Source: a virus. From it: a stretch of 34,146 bases of DNA. The notes beneath the pieces were generated by a model. The model was not told the DNA's origin. It searched no databases and saw nothing but the letters and a program-made list of their open reading frames with translations. Position numbers and translations under genes: made by a program. This document shows, piece after piece, positions 30,748 through 34,146 of the stretch (position 1 is the first letter of the stretch; each line of letters opens with the position of its first letter). The DNA is taken from IMG/VR virus record IMGVR_UViG_3300034198_022499, positions 1 to 34,146 of that record; one strand, written 5' to 3'.

Positions 30748-31060
30748 AGACGAATCCTGGCGCGACGATGCGCAGTGCAATGGTGTAGACACGGAGTTGT
30801 TTTTTCCCCCAAGAGACAAGGACCTTTACAGAAGTATTGCCGCTAAAGCCAAACTCCATTGTTTTGGTGCCAATGGAAGACCTGAGTGTCCGGTCAGAGT
30901 CCAGTGCCTTCTTTACGCCATTGAAACAGACGAGGTGCACGGAATTTGGGGAGGTATGAGTCACAGAGAACGTAACGCCTTGCTCAGAAAATGGAAAAAA
31001 AGCCCCCACAGTTCGATGCCCATTAAAGATTACATAGAGTTGGTGAGTAAGAAAAGATAA
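30740..31060 (+). CDS. WhiB-family iron-sulfur regulator
   Basis: A 106-residue protein with the layout of WhiB-like (Wbl) transcription factors. W7-R-D-D-A-Q-C13 comes first, followed by C41, C50 and C56 for a [4Fe-4S] cluster, then HGIWGGMSHRER, matching the G[IV]WGG turn that links to the basic DNA-binding tail. Spacing is C41-x8-C50-x5-C56; the usual form is C-x2-C-x5-C, so six extra residues sit between two cluster ligands. Wbl proteins are almost exclusive to Actinobacteria and their phages. Phage versions can displace host WhiB regulators and block superinfection or septation. Confidence 0.85.
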   Translation: MLRDESWRDDAQCNGVDTELFFPPRDKDLYRSIAAKAKLHCFGANGRPECPVRVQCLLYAIETDEVHGIWGGMSHRERNALLRKWKKSPHSSMPIKDYIELVSKKR

Positions 31061-31917
31061 TGGTTGATAAAAAGTCTGACCTCAAAATGTTTTTGGATAC
31101 TACATCCAAACCCTCTCGCCTTATTGGTTCTGTTGAACGGTACATTCTGTCTAGGCCACCTGGAGACCGTTCTACCACAGTGTTGCACCCGTCAGAAATC
31201 ATTAAAAAAGATTGGTGCCATCGAGCAGCCTATTTTCTTCTTCAAGGAAAACCTAAGGCTCCTGACCGTTTTCCTTTGCGTGTACAAAGCATTTTTGACG
31301 AAGGCCATGCCATCCATTACAAATGGCAACGTTGGTTTCAAGACATGGGTGTCTTGTACGGCAGGTTTATCTGCTCGGCTTGTGATGATGTAACTCTGGG
31401 CACTTCCCCAAAAGAATGCCTACACTGCCAAGCCCCATGGACCAAGCTAACCTACGACGAAGTAACTTTGTATGACGATTCCCTCCGCATTAAAGGGCAC
31501 ACCGACGGTTGGATTAAAGGAATCAAAGAAGACTGCTTGATTGAGATAAAGTCAATAGGTCCTGGTACCTTGCGAAGTGAAGTTCCCCACCTTTTTCCTG
31601 ATAACAACGGGGACTTTATGAAGGTGTGGGGGAACATTCGACGACCGTTTTCTCCCCACATTATGCAGGGGCAAATGTACCTTGAACTTATGAAGCGAAT
31701 GGGCACCCCAGTAAATGAAATTGTTTTTTTGTACGAGCTTAAAGCAGACCAATCGTACAAAGAGTTTTCTGTTAAACCTGATTATGAACTTGTTCGTCAT
31801 GTTTTTGACGCCGCACGGCAAGTCGTAAACGCGGTTGAAGAAAACACTGCCCCATCATGTAATGTAGGACCTAAAGGGTCGTGCAAGCAATGCGCGCCAT
31901 ATAAGGAGGAGTCATGA
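31060..31917 (+). CDS. Cas4-like PD-(D/E)XK nuclease with Fe-S cysteines
   Basis: A 285-residue protein. Active-site residues are D149 (GHTDGWI) and E162-I-K164 (LIEIKS). H68-like histidines sit in GHAIHYKWQRW, and QGQMYLEL fits the QxxxY motif IV. C53 near the N-terminus and C267, C275 and C278 near the C-terminus fit the four-cysteine [4Fe-4S] pattern of Cas4 and AddB nucleases. A further pair of CxxC (C105/C108 and C120/C123) lies in an inserted zinc-ribbon-like loop. No CRISPR array or cas1 is present, so this is probably a phage recombination or DNA-processing nuclease. It starts at an ATG overlapping the WhiB stop. Confidence 0.85.
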   Translation: MVDKKSDLKMFLDTTSKPSRLIGSVERYILSRPPGDRSTTVLHPSEIIKKDWCHRAAYFLLQGKPKAPDRFPLRVQSIFDEGHAIHYKWQRWFQDMGVLYGRFICSACDDVTLGTSPKECLHCQAPWTKLTYDEVTLYDDSLRIKGHTDGWIKGIKEDCLIEIKSIGPGTLRSEVPHLFPDNNGDFMKVWGNIRRPFSPHIMQGQMYLELMKRMGTPVNEIVFLYELKADQSYKEFSVKPDYELVRHVFDAARQVVNAVEENTAPSCNVGPKGSCKQCAPYKEES

Positions 31918-32132
31918 CATCTATTAAAGGAAAAGTAACCGTTGTCTATTACGTAGACATTGACGCAGAAGTAGAAGCTTTTGTGCAAGAAACGGGTAAA
32001 GAGCCATCGCCTAATTACCTTATTTCTGAGGTAGTCCCAACAAAGTTTGAAGAGATGGAATTTTTTGAGTGGGATGACATCAAGGTGACTTTGGTGGACT
32101 GGGAACTTGAGCAAGATACTTTGGGAGAATAG
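31914..32132 (+). CDS. Small acidic unknown protein
   Basis: A 72-residue, strongly acidic protein starting at an ATG that overlaps the Cas4-like stop (ATGA). Two beta-like segments (GKVTVVYYVDIDAEV and IKVTLVDWEL) flank a helical part. Not recognised. It sits between the nuclease and a larger unknown gene; a DNA-mimic role is possible from its acidity, but I have no direct evidence. Confidence 0.65.
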   Translation: MTSIKGKVTVVYYVDIDAEVEAFVQETGKEPSPNYLISEVVPTKFEEMEFFEWDDIKVTLVDWELEQDTLGE

Positions 32133-32134
32133 AA

Positions 32135-32596
32135 ATGGAAGTTTTGCAAAGGTTTGCTGATTTTGGCATTGAGTTTACCAAACCACCTTTGGACCAGGTA
32201 GAAATGCCTATGGACATTACCGACCTTAGTAGCGAACAGTTGGCAGAGAAGTTTACTGAGTTGACGGCATGGGCAGATTACATTGCTTCTCAAATGGCAA
32301 TTTCTCAGATTGAAGAGCGCTCAGCTTTAAAAAAGTTGGAGTTTGCAGAAAACACTCAGCTTGTACAGCGTATGGGAGCCGCAACTCGTGGTGAGCGAAT
32401 CACCATTGTCAAAGCTCAAATTTCTGTTGACCCCACGATTGTTTCTCTTTCCCAGGATTATGAAAACAAGTACGCTTACCGCAAGATGGTAGAAATGCTG
32501 TTAAATAACCACGAACGTGACCTGTCACTGGTTTCCCGAGAAATTACTCGTCGTACCCACGACCAGCGAGCCATGCGTAAGGACTGGGGCGTGTAA
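32135..32596 (+). CDS. Unknown helical protein
   Basis: A 153-residue protein, mostly helical and charged. Residues about 30-75 carry SSEQLAEKFTELTAWADYIA and ERSALKKLEFAENTQ, likely a coiled coil. The C-terminus has HERDLSLVSREITRRTHDQR. I do not recognise a family. The position among recombination and regulatory genes hints at a DNA-related role only. The stop overlaps the next start. Confidence 0.7.
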   Translation: MEVLQRFADFGIEFTKPPLDQVEMPMDITDLSSEQLAEKFTELTAWADYIASQMAISQIEERSALKKLEFAENTQLVQRMGAATRGERITIVKAQISVDPTIVSLSQDYENKYAYRKMVEMLLNNHERDLSLVSREITRRTHDQRAMRKDWGV

Positions 32597-32790
32597 TGAG
32601 TGAGCGTAGTTTAACTAACACTTATTGGATGGAAATGGGCGCAACAAAAGAACGCGCAAAGATACTTGAAAGTCTGCACCAACTGCTTTCAGACGAAGTC
32701 AAAGATGTAGCAGGAGACATGGACCGCGCACGCGGTATTGAAATGGCGATTGAACTGATTAATGGCAAAACGCCCAAAACACGTACATGA
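32596..32790 (+). CDS. Small protein with an ER-rich helix, second of three
   Basis: A 64-residue protein containing GATKERAKILESLHQLL, the same charged helix pattern as the small proteins encoded at 28984 and 32886. It ends with basic residues (GKTPKTRT). No family is recognised. The start overlaps the previous stop (TAATG), and the next small gene starts within its 3' end. Confidence 0.65.
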   Translation: MSERSLTNTYWMEMGATKERAKILESLHQLLSDEVKDVAGDMDRARGIEMAIELINGKTPKTRT

Positions 32791-32875
32791 ACTTGAAGCG
32801 TGGGCTTGGTGGATAACCATACTTATCGTGGTTATCGTTTCACCAATAGCTGTAATTATTCTATTAAACCTTTAG
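32762..32875 (+). CDS. 37-residue single-span membrane protein
   Basis: An ATG in another frame inside the end of the previous gene opens 37 codons to a TAG at 32873-32875. The peptide has a basic N-terminus (MAKRPKHVHELEAWAWW) followed by an unbroken hydrophobic run of about 20 residues. One membrane span with a positive N-terminus suggests the N-terminus stays inside. The SD is weak. It fills the gap before the next gene, whose SD follows its stop, so the coding call is fair. Function unknown. Confidence 0.6.
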   Translation: MAKRPKHVHELEAWAWWITILIVVIVSPIAVIILLNL

Positions 32876-32885
32876 GAGAATTAAA

Positions 32886-33089
32886 ATGAAGGAGAAAAGC
32901 CCCCTTCGCCAACACGACATCCGAACTGGCGCAGAGCAGGAACGGGAACGCATCATTGCGCTACTAGAAGCTGAAGTATGGGATGCACCTGAGATTGCTG
33001 ACCCATACGTGAGACACATTATTGGGCTTATCACTGGAGAAAATACAGTAAAAGAAATAAACAACTTGTTGGGAATCATAGGCAAATGA
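32886..33089 (+). CDS. Small protein with an ER-rich helix, third of three
   Basis: A 67-residue protein with an AGGAG before its ATG. It contains GAEQERERIIALLEAE, like the helices of the genes at 28984 and 32596, then DPYVRHIIGLITGENTV. Function unknown. The stop overlaps the start of the RuvC-like gene (ATGA). Confidence 0.68.
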   Translation: MKEKSPLRQHDIRTGAEQERERIIALLEAEVWDAPEIADPYVRHIIGLITGENTVKEINNLLGIIGK

Positions 33090-33673
33090 CTGTTGGTAAA
33101 GAAAAGCATTTCGGTCCCGGAGTATCCAAGACCAAGTTCATTGCTATTGGCATTGACCAGTCACTTACTGGGTTTGCCCTGTCAGCGGTTAGTTTAGACG
33201 ACCCCAGTCACCACGACACATGGGTGTACAAGTCCCCGTACAACGGCGTACAGAGGCTGTACGACATCTCTCAGTGGATGCGCGGAAAGCTCATGCTGAT
33301 GTCTGGTCACAAGATTGTAGACGTTGCCATGGAAGGTACTGTTTTGGCATCCCATTCGGCGTTGGTGTTAGGTGAGTTGTCCGCCGTTGTAAAGATGACT
33401 TTGTGGGTAATGTACGGCAACCAACCAGAACTTCGCACACCACTTCAAGTTCCGCCCATGACACTCAAGAAGTACGCGTCAGGTAAGGGAACTTCCAAGA
33501 AACAAGAGATGTTGTTACAGATTTACAAGCGTTGGGGCATTGAATTTAACGACGACAATGCAGCAGACGCGTATGCCCTTGCCAGATTGGCTGGAAGCGT
33601 GCAAATTGACGCCATAGAAAAAGCAATTGTTGAACAAGTTTCTGATATTAGATACCGGGACACGGTTCAATAA
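33086..33673 (+). CDS. RuvC-like Holliday junction resolvase
   Basis: A 195-residue RNase H-fold nuclease that should cut Holliday junctions made during recombination or before packaging. D24 (IGIDQSLTGFAL), E83 (VAMEGTV) and D157/D161 (DDNAADAYALARL) match the four catalytic acids of RuvC. The first 18 residues are an extra polar leader. It follows a short gene by overlap. A second nuclease of resolvase type is encoded at 30427, which makes the set partly redundant. Confidence 0.88.
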   Translation: MTVGKEKHFGPGVSKTKFIAIGIDQSLTGFALSAVSLDDPSHHDTWVYKSPYNGVQRLYDISQWMRGKLMLMSGHKIVDVAMEGTVLASHSALVLGELSAVVKMTLWVMYGNQPELRTPLQVPPMTLKKYASGKGTSKKQEMLLQIYKRWGIEFNDDNAADAYALARLAGSVQIDAIEKAIVEQVSDIRYRDTVQ

Positions 33674-33727
33674 CTTCTGTACCCTGATAGTGAGGATGGC
33701 ACCGACTATTATTAAGGAACACCATCC

Positions 33728-34021
33728 GTGTCAGAAGACATCGTTATCAATTCGTCCGAAGAACCATTCCTCAAAGTTGCCGCAGGTTCTAACCCGCAAG
33801 CACTAGCCTCAGCAATTGCCCACGCAATTTACGACACTCGAATGGTCAAGTTGCGTGCCGTTGGAGCAGGAGCAAACAACCAGGCCGTAAAGGCAATCGC
33901 CATTGCCCGTGGGTATGTCGCTCCCCGAGGTCTTGACTTAGTTTGCAAGCCTGGGTTTGCCACCATTGAATCACGAGATGGTGAGATTTCTGCGATTGTT
34001 TTTGTCGTTACAGCAAGCTAA
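33728..34021 (+). CDS. SpoVS-like protein
   Basis: A 97-residue protein with the SpoVS pattern: FLKVAAGSNPQALASAIAHA, VKLRAVGAGANNQAVKAIAIARGY and then IVFVV. SpoVS is a small Alba-like-fold protein that in Bacillus affects sporulation through an unclear route, probably by nucleic-acid binding. It is found in many bacteria and some phages that are not linked to sporulation. GTG start with AAGGA upstream. The about 54-bp gap before it holds GATAGT (33686-33691), a weak -10 candidate. Confidence 0.85.
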   Translation: MSEDIVINSSEEPFLKVAAGSNPQALASAIAHAIYDTRMVKLRAVGAGANNQAVKAIAIARGYVAPRGLDLVCKPGFATIESRDGEISAIVFVVTAS

Positions 34022-34035
34022 ATAACCTCTACTCT

Positions 34036-34044
34036 TGATATAAG
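34036..34044 (+). promoter_or_regulatory. Extended -10 promoter candidate
   Basis: TGATATAAG at 34036-34044 matches eight of nine bases of the TGnTATAAT extended -10. It lies in the 38-bp gap before the last gene and would allow separate transcription of that gene. No clear -35 is seen, as expected for this type. Confidence 0.35.
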
Positions 34045-34059
34045 AGCTAAGGAGTTCTC

Positions 34060-34146
34060 ATGGCAAATTGGTCCAGCATCGGTCACGGTATGCGCCGTCG
34101 CATGGGTGCGCCATCTAACCACCACGAAGCAGCAGGTACAAACATG
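34060..34146 (+). CDS. Start of an unknown gene (3' partial)
   Basis: An ATG with AAGGAG upstream opens 29 codons to the right edge: MANWSSIGHGMRRRMGAPSN and then HHEAAGTNM. The N-terminus is basic with a few His residues. Too little is present for a family call. It seems to begin a new cistron, because a promoter candidate lies just before it. Confidence 0.7.
   Translation, partial: MANWSSIGHGMRRRMGAPSNHHEAAGTNM

Noticed and set aside
31060-31917. Part of a CRISPR system because of the Cas4-like fold
   Set aside because: No cas1, cas2 or array is present. Stand-alone Cas4-like nucleases are common in phages and are more simply recombination enzymes.
33696-33806. Small open frame from ATG 33696 overlapping the SpoVS-like gene
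   Set aside because: It reads through the SpoVS-like coding region in another frame, has no SD, and gives a meaningless peptide rich in Lys and His.
1-34146. tRNA genes, CRISPR arrays, insertion sequences, integrase and diversity-generating retroelement
   Set aside because: No gap is long enough or has the right folds for tRNAs, no transposase, integrase or reverse transcriptase is encoded, and no repeat array was found. Absence by eye is not proof for very divergent elements.

Overview
This window is part of the genome of a tailed bacteriophage with a contractile tail (myovirus type). Every gene I can support is on the + strand. Genes are packed tightly and many stop and start codons overlap (TAATG or ATGA). 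The host is probably an actinobacterium: there is a WhiB-family iron-sulfur regulator gene, a family known almost only from Actinobacteria and their phages, and two genes appear to start without a leader, as is common in that phylum. The base composition looks moderate rather than high in G+C, which would suit a lower-GC aquatic actinobacterium, but that is inference. No integrase, repressor, capsid, portal or terminase gene is visible; the head genes probably lie to the left.

Layout. Positions 1-543 hold the end of one gene and two related tiny Cys/Lys-rich genes, closed by a strong terminator (561-587). A structured non-coding stretch follows (about 590-700). Positions 751-17320 are the tail module: two neck/tail-completion candidates, sheath, tube, a gp26-like assembly protein with a probable +1 frameshift extension, tape measure with an M23 peptidase, a hub-linking tube-like protein, a LysM/gp53-like protein, a gp27-like hub, a gp25-like wedge, a baseplate J protein, a gp5-type OB-fold protein fused to fibre repeats, two small tail-region proteins and a tail protein I with carbohydrate-binding-like domains. 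A small membrane protein (17330-17608) separates this module from replication.

Positions 17626-33673 are the DNA replication, recombination and regulation module. It holds a winged-helix initiator, DnaC-like loader, SWIM-finger protein, DnaB-like helicase, primase, SNF2-type helicase, MerR-like protein, gp32-like single-strand binding protein, family A DNA polymerase, RecA-like recombinase, Hjc-like nuclease, WhiB-like regulator, Cas4-like nuclease and RuvC-like resolvase, with many small unknown proteins among them. A SpoVS-like gene and the start of another gene end the window.

The strongest unusual signal is inside the initiator gene. Three 19-bp iterons sit at an exact 33-bp period and are followed by an AT-rich stretch and two abutting perfect hairpins. 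This is the layout of the lambda origin inside gene O, and is a strong candidate for this phage's replication origin. Other points of note are the +1 frameshift site, a WhiB protein with a widened cysteine spacing, a polymerase with leucine at the position equivalent to E. coli Pol I Phe762, and a Cas4-like nuclease with an extra inserted four-cysteine module.
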